DNA of 64,000 nt from Longimicrobiales bacterium (lineage in GTDB: Bacteria > Gemmatimonadota > Gemmatimonadetes > Longimicrobiales > Gaopeijiaceae), in NCBI GenBank assembly GCA_951813395.1, contig OX638356.1:1715340-1779339 (forward strand), in the 5' to 3' direction. Of the stretch, positions 9,812 to 19,550 are shown piece by piece; position 1 is the stretch's first letter, and each line of letters starts with the position of its first letter. Below the pieces are notes generated by a model, which ran no database searches, was not told where the DNA came from, and saw nothing but the letters and a program-made list of their open reading frames with translations. The translations under genes and the position numbers were made by a program.

Positions 9812-10594
9812 ATGGCTTGCCAGCTGGTCGCCGACGTGGGAAACACGGAGACCGTTTTCGGCCTCCTCGATCTCGATGGCCGGGAGGTGTTGAGGCACTG
9901 GCGGGTCAGCACCCGCGTGCCCAGGACCGAGGCGGAATACGGAGTTCTGCTGCGAGCGCTGCTGTCCACGGACCCGGGGCCGCCCGCTCCCATTCGGCGG
10001 GGCGTGATCGGCTCGGTGGTGCCGTCCGGGGACCGTACGCTGCGGCGCGTGATGTCTTCGCTGGTCGACGGTGCCGTCCACAACGTGAGCGCTCGCTCCG
10101 ACCTGCCGATCCGGCTCGACGTGGAGGAGCCGCTCACGGTGGGCGCGGACCGGATCGTCAACACGCTGGCGGCCAAGGTCCGCTTCGGTCGTGACACGAT
10201 CGCGGTGGACCTCGGCACAGCCACGACCTTCGACTGCATCAGCGCCGACGGCGTCTTTCGCGGCGGGGTGATCGCCCCGGGACTGAGCGCGGGTCTGGAC
10301 TGGCTGGCGCGCAGCACAGCGAAGCTCCCCACGGTCGAACTGGTCCCGCCCGCCGAAGTGGTGGGGCGCCGCACCGAGACCTGTATCCAGAGCGGCGTCT
10401 TCTACTCGGTTGTGGATGCAGTGGACGGGATGGTGCGCCGGATCAGGGCCAGTTGGGGGTCGAAGGACCTCCTCGTCGTGGCGACCGGCGGCTTTGCTCC
10501 GGTGGTTGGACCCCACGCGGCTACGGTGGACAGGATCGAACCGTTTCTGACGCTGGAAGGGCTGGGGATCGCGGGGGCGCACCTGGACCGCTGA
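9812..10594 (+). CDS. coaX: Type III pantothenate kinase CoaX
   Basis: Phosphorylates pantothenate, the first committed step of coenzyme A synthesis. Type III enzymes belong to the ASKHA fold. The 260-residue protein shows DVGNTETVFGLLD at the N-terminus (phosphate 1 motif), GADRIVNTLAAK in the middle, DLGTATTFDCI (phosphate 2 motif) and a C-terminal ATGGFAPVV segment. A GGGAG ribosome binding site lies 7 bases before the ATG. It is the last gene of the tightly packed run that starts at secD. The birA-coaX pairing is common and links biotin and CoA use. Confidence 0.94.
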   Translation: MACQLVADVGNTETVFGLLDLDGREVLRHWRVSTRVPRTEAEYGVLLRALLSTDPGPPAPIRRGVIGSVVPSGDRTLRRVMSSLVDGAVHNVSARSDLPIRLDVEEPLTVGADRIVNTLAAKVRFGRDTIAVDLGTATTFDCISADGVFRGGVIAPGLSAGLDWLARSTAKLPTVELVPPAEVVGRRTETCIQSGVFYSVVDAVDGMVRRIRASWGSKDLLVVATGGFAPVVGPHAATVDRIEPFLTLEGLGIAGAHLDR

Positions 10595-10683
10595 GACTCC
10601 CGGCGGGCTCGCCGCCGACTGCCTGCCCGCACGCGGCCGACTCGCGCAGACACGCGGCCGCCGGCGTCAGACTCGGGGGCACC

Positions 10684-10712
10684 TTGACACGCCGGTATCG
10701 ATTCGCGAGACT
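10684..10712 (+). promoter_or_regulatory. Likely groESL promoter
   Basis: A perfect TTGACA at 10684-10689 is followed after 17 bases by GAGACT (10707-10712), a poor -10 that keeps only the A and the final T. It sits directly upstream of the CIRCE element, the usual position for a HrcA-controlled promoter. Confidence 0.45.
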
Positions 10713-10724
10713 CCATTGCTGTTG

Positions 10725-10751
10725 TTAGCACTCGCGCACATTGAGTGCTAA
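10725..10751 (+). promoter_or_regulatory. CIRCE operator (HrcA binding site)
   Basis: Perfect consensus inverted repeat TTAGCACTC-N9-GAGTGCTAA, both 9-base arms matching exactly. CIRCE is bound by the repressor HrcA, which GroEL keeps active, so groESL is induced when GroEL is titrated by unfolded protein. It lies 60 bases before the groES start. hrcA itself is not in the window. Confidence 0.97.
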
Positions 10752-10811
10752 CACTGGCAGCGGGCACGCCGCCCGCGATTCCAAACCAACCCATTCCAAG
10801 GAGGAGCGCGC

Positions 10812-11114
10812 ATGTCGGCTGCGAACAAGATCCAGCCCCTGGCGGATCGGGTGGTGGTGAAGGCACTCGAGGAAGCCGAGCAGATGCGGGGTGGCCTGTA
10901 CATCCCGGACACCGCCAAGGAGAAGCCTCAGGAGGGCGAGATCGTCGCCGTGGGACCCGGCAAATTGTCGGACGAAGGGAGCCGGATCCCGATGGAAGTC
11001 GCTTCGGGCGACAGAGTGCTGTACGGCAAGTACAGCGGCACCGAGGTCACGGTCGAAGGGGATCAGTACCTGATTCTCCGGGAATCGGACATTCTGGCCA
11101 TCGTCAACCACTAA
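10812..11114 (+). CDS. groES: Co-chaperonin GroES
   Basis: The 10-kDa lid of the GroEL chaperonin. The 100 residues include the N-terminal strand [44 protein letters not shown], which contains the mobile loop that binds GroEL, then [14 protein letters not shown] and the C-terminal [14 protein letters not shown] strong AAGGAGGA site precedes the ATG. It is the first gene of the CIRCE-controlled pair, separated from groEL by 56 bases. Confidence 0.98.
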   Translation: MSAANKIQPLADRVVVKALEEAEQMRGGLYIPDTAKEKPQEGEIVAVGPGKLSDEGSRIPMEVASGDRVLYGKYSGTEVTVEGDQYLILRESDILAIVNH

Positions 11115-11170
11115 CTCGGCCGGGGGCGCCCGCAGGCGCTCTCCGAGAACACAACCAGGAGACAAACGAA

Positions 11171-12808
<1,638 letters not shown>

Positions 12809-12836
12809 CACGCCGCGAAGAGCAACAAGGCAACAG

Positions 12837-12866
12837 GGGGTCCGGGCGCGCGCGCGCCCGGACCCC
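12837..12866 (+). terminator. Strong palindromic hairpin after groEL
   Basis: Perfect 30-base palindrome with arms GGGGTCCGGGCGCGC and its exact complement, 28 bases after the groEL stop, followed by GCTTTC. The stem would be extremely stable. The T-run is only three bases, so it may act as an intrinsic terminator of the high-GC type or as an mRNA end-protecting structure. Confidence 0.7.
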
Positions 12867-12950
12867 GCTTTCAATCGAGCGCCTCCGGGCCCACCTTGAG
12901 CAGCGCTCAAGCCTTCACCCGCAAGTGGCCCCAACCGGAGGACGAATACC

Positions 12951-13871
12951 GTGAAACCGACCCGCCTTGCTTTCCTCGGCCTGGCCGCCCGTAGACAGAG
13001 CCTTCCCGGGTTCATCCTCGGATTGCTTGTCTTCATTCTTGCCGTCACGCCGGCCGCCGCCCAGGAAATCGGCCCCGAAAACGGCACCCTGATCGTCGCG
13101 GGCGGAGCGCTGACCGACCCGGCGGTGTTTCGCCAGTTCGTCGAACTCGCGGGCGGGCCCTCGGCGCCGATCGTCATCATTCCGACGGCCGGCGGCGGCG
13201 ACAGCTACGATCAGTACTTCGGAGGGCGGCGGCGATTCGAGGAAGCGGGCGCCCGCGATATCACGGTTCTTCACACCTACGACCCGGAGGTCGCCGATAC
13301 GGACGCGTTCGTCGCCCCGTTGCTCGCAGCGCGCGGCGTCTGGTTCACCGGGGGACGCCAGTGGCGGCTGGCCGACTCCTACCTGGACACGAAGACGCAC
13401 GACGCGCTCTGGGGGGTCCTCGACCGTGGCGGCGTCATCGGCGGGTCATCGGCCGGCGCGTCCATTCAGGGGTCGTACCTGGTCCGGGGCGACACCCGCA
13501 CCAACACGGTCATGATGGGCGACCACGAGGTGGGGCTGGGCTTCCTGAAGGGCGTGGGCATCGACCAGCACCTGCTGCGGCGAAACCGCCAGTTCGACCT
13601 GATCGAGGTCATCCGCGCAAAACCGGAGCTGCTGGGCATCGGGATCGACGAGAACACGGCCATCGTGGTGCGGGGGGACCGCTTCGAGGTGGTCGGGCAG
13701 AGCTACGCGGTCATCTACGACGCCAACGCGACGCTCGACAGCGGGGGACTGTTCTATTTTCTGGCGCCGGGGGACCAGTACGACATGGCGGCGCGGGAGG
13801 CGTTCCGTCCCGGCCGGGATCAAACGCCGCTGCAGCGCGTCACCGGGACTCCCTGGCCGCCGCCGCTGTAG
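12951..13871 (+). CDS. Secreted cyanophycinase-like peptidase (family S51)
   Basis: The 306-residue protein has a Sec-type signal peptide with a long hydrophobic core, ending near TPAAAQE. The mature part starts with the GTLIVAGGALTDPAVF strand and has IVIIPTAGGG, WFTGGRQ and the nucleophile elbow GGSSAGASIQGS, where the Ser between G-S and A-G fits the S51 catalytic serine. It continues with the HEVGLGFL and IGIDENTAIVV segments typical of cyanophycinases. Family members cleave beta-Asp-Arg dipeptides from cyanophycin or act on Asp-containing peptides. The secreted location suggests use of outside polymer or peptide, not a cell reserve. GTG start with GGAGG 9 bases upstream. Confidence 0.85.
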   Translation: MKPTRLAFLGLAARRQSLPGFILGLLVFILAVTPAAAQEIGPENGTLIVAGGALTDPAVFRQFVELAGGPSAPIVIIPTAGGGDSYDQYFGGRRRFEEAGARDITVLHTYDPEVADTDAFVAPLLAARGVWFTGGRQWRLADSYLDTKTHDALWGVLDRGGVIGGSSAGASIQGSYLVRGDTRTNTVMMGDHEVGLGFLKGVGIDQHLLRRNRQFDLIEVIRAKPELLGIGIDENTAIVVRGDRFEVVGQSYAVIYDANATLDSGGLFYFLAPGDQYDMAAREAFRPGRDQTPLQRVTGTPWPPPL

Positions 13872-13933
13872 GGGTCCGCCAGGCGTTCCCGGGCGCCCGG
13901 GGAGGCGCGGAGCACACGTGCGCGCGAGAGTGT

Positions 13934-13939
13934 TAGCTT
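13934..13939 (+). promoter_or_regulatory. Possible -10 box for a leaderless thrS transcript
   Basis: TAGCTT ends 7 bases before the thrS ATG and no Shine-Dalgarno sequence is present in that gap. This is the geometry seen for leaderless mRNAs in high-GC bacteria (TANNNT, then about 7 bases, then the start codon). No -35 is evident. Confidence 0.35.
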
Positions 13940-13946
13940 TCGCGCC

Positions 13947-15869
13947 ATGAATGCTCCATCCATCCACGTAACGCTCCCCGACGGCAAGTCGGTGGCGCTC
14001 CCCGAAGGCGCCACCGCGGCTGCCCTCGCGGCCGCGATCGGACCCGGTCTGGCGCGGGCGGCGCTCGCGGCGATCGTCGACGGCGAGATCGTCGACCTCG
14101 ACCGTCCGCTCCGCGACGGCGCGTCCGTCCGCCTCCTCACCGAGCGCGACCCGGAGGCCCTCGGGGTCCTCCGCCATTCCGCGGCCCACGTTCTGGCCAC
14201 CGCGGTCCGCGAGATGATCCCGGGCGCGGGGATCGGGTTCGGCCCCGCGATCGACGACGGCTTCTACTACGACTTCGACGTGCCCGAGCCCTTCACGCCC
14301 GAGCAGCTCGAAGCGATCCAGCAACGGATGGACGAGGTGGTGAAGGCCGACCATCCCTTCGAGCGCCGCGTCGTGTCGCGTGAGGAGGCCCGCGAACTCT
14401 TCGCCGACGACCCCCTCAAGCTGGAACGGCTGGAGGAGTTCGCCGAAGACGAAGTCATCACGGTCTACCAGGACGGTCCCTTCCTGGATCTCTGCCGGGG
14501 GCCGCACGTGCCCGGCACCGGCCGCCTCAAGCACTTCAGGCTCCTGAGCGCGGCCGGAGCGTACTGGCGCGGTGACGAGCGGCGCCAGATGCTCCAGCGC
14601 ATCTACGGCACGGCGTTCTTCAGCGCGAAGGACCTGCGCGCGCATCTGCACCGCCTCGAGGAAGCCCGGAAGCGCGACCACAGGGTGCTGGGGAAGCGCC
14701 TCGACCTCTTCTCGATCCAGGAGGAGGTCGGTCCCGGCTTCGTATTGTGGCACCCCGCCGGGGGACGCGTCCGGAACACCATCGAGAGTTTCCTCAGGGA
14801 GACCCTGGTGGACCACGGCTACGAAATCGTCTTCACGCCCCATGTGGCCAGCGAGCAGCTGTACCGGATATCGGGCCACCTGGAGGTTTTCGCCGACGAC
14901 ATGTTCCCGGCGATGGACGACGACGGGGAGCGGTTTCGCATGAAGCCGATGAACTGTCCCCATCACTTCATGATCTACCGCTCCGGGATCCGGTCCTATC
15001 GCGACCTGCCGCTGCGCTACGCGGAACTGGGCACCTGCTATCGCTACGAGCGCTCCGGGGCGCTCCACGGCATGCTGCGCGTGCGTTCGTTCACCCAGGA
15101 CGACGCGCACATCTTCATCCGCGAGGACCAGATCGAGGAGGAGTACGACCGTCTGCTGGACCTCGGGGACTACCTGCTTGGGGTGTTCGGCTACGAGTAC
15201 CGCACGGCCCTTTCAACCCGCCCGGAGAAGGCCATCGGCGACCCGGCCGTCTACGACGCCGCCTCGGACCGCCTGGCGGGCGTCCTGCGGAACCGGGGGC
15301 TGGACTACGAATTGGACGAAGGAGGCGGCGCCTTCTACGGGCCCAAGGTCGACATCCTCGTCACCGACGCACTGGGGCGCGAGTGGCAGGGGGGCACGTT
15401 CCAGCTGGATTTCCTGATGCCGCAGCGTTTCGGGCTCGAGTATGTGGGCTCGGACAACCGGCGTCACCAGGCGGTGGTCATCCACCGCACGCTGCTGGGG
15501 TCGATGGAGCGCTTCATCGGTGGCCTGATCGAGCACTACGGCGGCGCGTTCCCGCTCTGGCTGGCTCCCGAGCAGGTCCGCATCCTGCCCGTGTCCGAGC
15601 AGTGGGTCGAGTCGGCGCGGGAGCTGACCGGGCAACTGGGAGAAGCGGGGCTGCGGGCGGAAATCGACGAGCGCGACACGCTGGGCTACCGGATCCGCCA
15701 CGCCGAGACGATGAAGGTGCCGTACATGGGCATCGTGGGTGAGCGCGAAGCGGAAGCGGGCACCGTGTCGGTGCGGAAGCGGGGCGCGAAGAAGAAGCAG
15801 GTGACGATGGAGCGGGGGGAGTTTCTGCGGCGGCTGAAGAGCGAGGTCGAGAGCCGGACGCTGGAATAG
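13947..15869 (+). CDS. thrS: Threonine--tRNA ligase
   Basis: Charges tRNA-Thr. The 640-residue protein has an N-terminal TGS domain (about 1-62), the editing domain with HSAAHVLATAVRE near residue 73 for removing mischarged Ser, and the class II catalytic core. The core includes MNCPHHFMIY with the zinc-binding Cys, RSFTQDDAHIF with a zinc His, the GGGAFYGPKVDILVTDALGR segment, and VIHRTLLGSMERFIGGLIEHYGGAFPLWLAP with the third zinc ligand and motif 3. An anticodon-binding domain with a Lys/Arg-rich tail follows. Length is as in E. coli. No T-box or leader hairpin is visible, and the start lacks a ribosome binding site. Confidence 0.97.
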   Translation: MNAPSIHVTLPDGKSVALPEGATAAALAAAIGPGLARAALAAIVDGEIVDLDRPLRDGASVRLLTERDPEALGVLRHSAAHVLATAVREMIPGAGIGFGPAIDDGFYYDFDVPEPFTPEQLEAIQQRMDEVVKADHPFERRVVSREEARELFADDPLKLERLEEFAEDEVITVYQDGPFLDLCRGPHVPGTGRLKHFRLLSAAGAYWRGDERRQMLQRIYGTAFFSAKDLRAHLHRLEEARKRDHRVLGKRLDLFSIQEEVGPGFVLWHPAGGRVRNTIESFLRETLVDHGYEIVFTPHVASEQLYRISGHLEVFADDMFPAMDDDGERFRMKPMNCPHHFMIYRSGIRSYRDLPLRYAELGTCYRYERSGALHGMLRVRSFTQDDAHIFIREDQIEEEYDRLLDLGDYLLGVFGYEYRTALSTRPEKAIGDPAVYDAASDRLAGVLRNRGLDYELDEGGGAFYGPKVDILVTDALGREWQGGTFQLDFLMPQRFGLEYVGSDNRRHQAVVIHRTLLGSMERFIGGLIEHYGGAFPLWLAPEQVRILPVSEQWVESARELTGQLGEAGLRAEIDERDTLGYRIRHAETMKVPYMGIVGEREAEAGTVSVRKRGAKKKQVTMERGEFLRRLKSEVESRTLE

Positions 15870-15873
15870 ACCG

Positions 15874-15893
15874 CGGCCTTACCAGGCCGGTTT
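15874..15893 (+). terminator. Weak hairpin after thrS
   Basis: CGGCC-TTACCA-GGCCG followed by GTTT, 4 bases after the thrS stop. The stem is only five perfect GC pairs and the T-run is short, so termination is possible but not certain. Confidence 0.35.
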
Positions 15894-16225
15894 GCCGTGG
15901 CTGAATGCATGCGAGCTTGCATACAAGCAGGCTGAACACTACTGTGCGGTTGTAGTAATCCGCTGACCGAAAGCTGGTGGACACCCGTGCAGGACGCAGG
16001 CTACCCTCCGTGGCGGGGCAGGCGAACCCTGTCCTCCAGCGCCTTTTCCGGGCGATCCCCGCGTAGCGTTCGGCCCCGCCCCAATCGGGACCCGGCGAGG
16101 TCTCCCCCTCCTCTCCGTTCGGTTTCCCCGACGAAGCACCCCGGCTCGCCGTCCGCACGGCGTCCGCGCGAAGGACCAGTCCGGGTTTTCCATGAATCCG
16201 GCGTCTCAATGAAAGGAGCTGTGGC
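15894..16225 (+). other. Intergenic region upstream of susC
   Basis: These 332 bases hold no convincing gene on either strand. The left part (about 15900-15960) is less GC-rich than the surroundings and contains TTGCAT at 15917-15922 and TACTGT at 15940-15945 with a 17-base spacer, a reasonable promoter candidate that would leave a leader of about 270 bases. The right end carries an AAAGGAG ribosome binding site for susC. No riboswitch fold was recognised. Confidence 0.4.
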
Positions 16226-19200
16226 ATGAAGAAAAACATTATCAGAACCCTTTCCCTGGGAGTCGTTCCTCTGATTGTCGCGACAGCCCTGGCGGGCCAG
16301 CAGAACGGCACTTTGACGGGGGCGGTGACGGACGCCATGAGCATGGAGCCGCTTTCGGGGGCGCAGGTCAGCATCGATGGGACGACCCGCGGTTCTCTCA
16401 CTAACGCGGAAGGGCGCTTCGTAGTGCTCAATGTCCCCGCCGGCACGTACACGGTGCGGGTCCGGCTCCTGGGGTATGGGGCCGGAGAGCAGACGGTGAC
16501 CGTCGCGGCTGGCGGCACGGCAACGGTGAACTTCGAACTCTCCCAGCAAGCGATCGAGGTGGAGGGCGTCGTGGTCACCGCGCTCGGCATCGAGCGGGAG
16601 GAACGGGCCCTCACCTACTCGGTGCAGACCGTGAACTCGGAAGTCCTCGAGCGGACTCCCGAAGTCAACCTCGTGCAGGCGCTGCAGGCCCAGTCCGCCG
16701 GGGTGCAGGTCGTTCAGTCGAGCGGTCGGCCAGGGGCTTCCTCCTTTATCCAGATCCGTGGACAGTCGACATTCACGGGATCGAGCCAGCCGCTCTTTAT
16801 CGTCGACGGCGTTCCCGTGAGCATCGACCTGGATGCGGAAGTCGGAGGGAGCATCTACGGGCGCGGCCAGGCCGGCAACCGGGGTATGGACTTCGACATG
16901 TCGAACGTCGATGAGATCTCGGTGCTGCGCGGAGCCGCAGCCACGGCGCTCTACGGATCTCGGGCCGCGGCGGGCGCAGTGGTGATCAAGACGAAACAGG
17001 GGCGGCCGGGCATGCCGGTCCGCTTCGAGTTCTCGAGTTCTGCACGCCTGGACGACCCGATCATCGAGGGCTACGTGACCGACTGGGCCGCGGGGCGTGA
17101 CCGCCTGCTTTGCGACGGCAGACTCCAGTCGAACGGTGGCTACTGCCAGCCAGGGTATCCTACCGCGACCGGTTTCGAGACGCGTACAATCACGAGTTCG
17201 AGCTATCCGGGTTGGGGTCCCCACAAGGACAGCATTCCGCCCGAGGTGACAGCCGCGTTGGGTGACGTCCTGTTCGAGGATACGCGCTCGCAGTTCTACC
17301 AGCAGGCCCGGACGCTGGAGAACTCGCTCCGCGCCACGGGCAGCCTGGGAGACATGGGGTCGTTCACGTTCGGTGTCTCCTACCTCGACCAGGGAGACAT
17401 CACGCCGACGGGGAAGCTGGAGCGGCTCAACCTCAGCGCGAACGTCAACCTGCAGATGTCCGACAGGCTGACGTCCACCACAAGCGTCCAGCGCGTCAAC
17501 ACCCAAAACCCCTGGCCGGCCGACTCCTGGGTCAGTGTCCATCACAACCTGCTGCACATTCCGCCCAACGTCGACATCCGGACGGCGTGGAACGACGATG
17601 GCACGCCGGTGATGTGGGGCTCGAACAGTCCGCACTACCAGTGGGTGATGGAGAACGAGTACAGGGACAGCAACGTGAACCGCTGGATTGTCTCGCAGCG
17701 CTTTGCGGCGACGATCGTGCCGGGGGTCAGGCTGTCGAACACCTGGGGCCTGGACACCTACCTCGACGAGCGGCGCACATATCAGAACGAACGGCCCTGG
17801 CGGACCGCCGATGGACTCAATTCCGGCGGGACGCGACAGGAGAAGCTCAGCCGGACACAGATGAACAACGATCTGGTGCTCAGCGTGGACCAGGTGCAGC
17901 TTGCCGACGACATCAACGTCAGCGCGCTGATGGGCGGCAACATCTGGATGACGGACAACAGCCGCATCACGGGCGAGGGCTTCGACATCGTCATCCCCGA
18001 CTACTACAATGTCGAGAATTTCCAGCGTCAGGACGTCTATGCCTCCCTGCCCGAGAGCCGACGGTTGCTCGGGGCGTACGCCCAGGCGACGGTGGACTAC
18101 AAGGGCTGGTCGTACTTCACGCTGACCGGGCGTAACGACTGGAGTTCGACGCTTCCCAAGGACGCGAACAACTACTTCTACCCCTCCGCGAGCGTGGGCG
18201 TCATCTTCACGGACGCCCTCGACTGGCGTCCGTCATGGCTGCAGTACGGCAAGGTGCGTCTCTCGTATGCACGCGTTGGGGCGGATGCGCCGCCGTACAG
18301 CCTGTCGTCCCGGTACTATGCCGCGAGCGCGCCGGGCGTGCACCAGGGGAGCTACCAGTTCGACCCGACGACGATCACTTTCCCGTTCCGGGGCCAGGTC
18401 GGCTTCGTTCAGGGTAACCAACTGGGGAATCCGGACATCAGACCGGAGTCGACATCGGAGATCGAGGTGGGCCTCGAGCTGCGCGGGCTGAACAACCGTG
18501 CCAGCCTGGACGTCTCGTACTACGACAAGAAAAGCTATGACCAGATCTTCTCGGTGCCGGCCTCCGCGTCCAGCGGGTATACATACATCACCCGGAATGC
18601 CGGTGACCTCCGCAACAAGGGCTGGGAGGTCTCGGTCCGCGGTCGACCGATCCAGTTCCAGGACCTCACCTGGGATCTGAGCGCGAACTGGACGCGCAAC
18701 CGGAACTCGGTCATCGAGCTGGCCCCGGGCATCGACAACCTTCATCTGGCCGGCTATTCCTGGCCGAGCATCCGCATCATGGCGGGTCTGCCCTACGGTG
18801 TGATCTGGGGGTACGGCTACCAGCGGAACTGCGTCCCGGAAACGGGCAACTACTGCTTCCCCGACCAGCCGACCGGTGCGCTCATTCTCGGTGACGAGAA
18901 CTGTGCGAGCGTCCGGTACAACCGAACCGGCGACTGCCATGGCCTTCCCATACGGACCCAGCGCCAGTTGCCGCTGGGCACCGCGCTGCCGGACTGGCTT
19001 GCCAACTTGAGCAGCGTCATCCGCTACAAGGGTTTCGGGCTGTCAAGCCTGTGGGACATGCGCAAGGGCAGTCAGATTCTCAACTTCGAGATCCAGTACA
19101 CGACGGGCCGGAACGGACGCCACATCCTGACGAACGATCGGTACTCGGTCGTCACCGTCGAAGGGATCAACCAGACGACCGGCCAGCCGAACACGAAGTC

Positions 19201-19519
19201 GGTCGTAAAGGACCCGACCTACTACGAACTGATGCACGGCTACGACAAGCACGAGGGTCAGATCGAACCCGGCGGTTTCATCAAGCTGCGACAGGTCACG
19301 CTGTCGTACGACGTACCGCGGACGCTGCTGGAGAGCATCGGTGTCGACCGTGCAACGGTATACGCGACCGGTCGAAACCTGGGCGTGTGGTCGGATTTCT
19401 CGATGGGCGATCCGGAAGCGGACATCTCAGGTGGCTTCAACAGTGCCTGGCAGTACTACCGGCACTTCCCGGCGCCCCAGACGAAGGGTTTCACGTTTGG
19501 TATCCGGACGAGCTTCTGA
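16226..19519 (+). CDS. SusC/RagA-type TonB-linked outer-membrane porin
   Basis: Outer-membrane beta-barrel that imports oligosaccharides or peptides held by a SusD-like lid, powered by TonB. The 1,097-residue protein has a signal peptide (MKKNIIRTLSLGVVPLIVATALAGQQ), a carboxypeptidase-regulatory-like domain (about 27-112, GTLTGAVTDAMSMEPLSGAQV), a plug (about 120-250, with FIQIRGQSTFTG, PLFIVDGVPV and AATALYGSRAAAGAVVIKTK), and a barrel ending in FTFGIRTSF with the terminal Phe expected for BAM insertion. AGGAG precedes the ATG. The susD gene follows after 31 bases. The substrate cannot be read from sequence: the pair is not inside the arabinose operon, though it lies in the same window. Confidence 0.93.
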   Translation: MKKNIIRTLSLGVVPLIVATALAGQQNGTLTGAVTDAMSMEPLSGAQVSIDGTTRGSLTNAEGRFVVLNVPAGTYTVRVRLLGYGAGEQTVTVAAGGTATVNFELSQQAIEVEGVVVTALGIEREERALTYSVQTVNSEVLERTPEVNLVQALQAQSAGVQVVQSSGRPGASSFIQIRGQSTFTGSSQPLFIVDGVPVSIDLDAEVGGSIYGRGQAGNRGMDFDMSNVDEISVLRGAAATALYGSRAAAGAVVIKTKQGRPGMPVRFEFSSSARLDDPIIEGYVTDWAAGRDRLLCDGRLQSNGGYCQPGYPTATGFETRTITSSSYPGWGPHKDSIPPEVTAALGDVLFEDTRSQFYQQARTLENSLRATGSLGDMGSFTFGVSYLDQGDITPTGKLERLNLSANVNLQMSDRLTSTTSVQRVNTQNPWPADSWVSVHHNLLHIPPNVDIRTAWNDDGTPVMWGSNSPHYQWVMENEYRDSNVNRWIVSQRFAATIVPGVRLSNTWGLDTYLDERRTYQNERPWRTADGLNSGGTRQEKLSRTQMNNDLVLSVDQVQLADDINVSALMGGNIWMTDNSRITGEGFDIVIPDYYNVENFQRQDVYASLPESRRLLGAYAQATVDYKGWSYFTLTGRNDWSSTLPKDANNYFYPSASVGVIFTDALDWRPSWLQYGKVRLSYARVGADAPPYSLSSRYYAASAPGVHQGSYQFDPTTITFPFRGQVGFVQGNQLGNPDIRPESTSEIEVGLELRGLNNRASLDVSYYDKKSYDQIFSVPASASSGYTYITRNAGDLRNKGWEVSVRGRPIQFQDLTWDLSANWTRNRNSVIELAPGIDNLHLAGYSWPSIRIMAGLPYGVIWGYGYQRNCVPETGNYCFPDQPTGALILGDENCASVRYNRTGDCHGLPIRTQRQLPLGTALPDWLANLSSVIRYKGFGLSSLWDMRKGSQILNFEIQYTTGRNGRHILTNDRYSVVTVEGINQTTGQPNTKSVVKDPTYYELMHGYDKHEGQIEPGGFIKLRQVTLSYDVPRTLLESIGVDRATVYATGRNLGVWSDFSMGDPEADISGGFNSAWQYYRHFPAPQTKGFTFGIRTSF

Positions 19520-19550
19520 CCCATTGGGATCACGAGAAAGGAGAAGCGCC

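Noticed and set aside
12951-13871. Isoaspartyl dipeptidase or L,D-carboxypeptidase as alternative name for the GxSAGA protein.
   Set aside because: The GGSSAGASIQGS elbow together with IGIDENTAIVV fits the cyanophycinase branch of S51 better; exact substrate left open.
13888-13901. CCCGGGC/GCCCGGG palindrome between the peptidase gene and thrS, considered as terminator or T-box part.
   Set aside because: There is no T-run and no room for a T-box leader of normal size; in DNA this GC-rich such palindromes are common.
15987-16229. Open frame upstream of susC.
   Set aside because: Composition is that of random GC-rich sequence, with no ribosome site and no recognisable motif.
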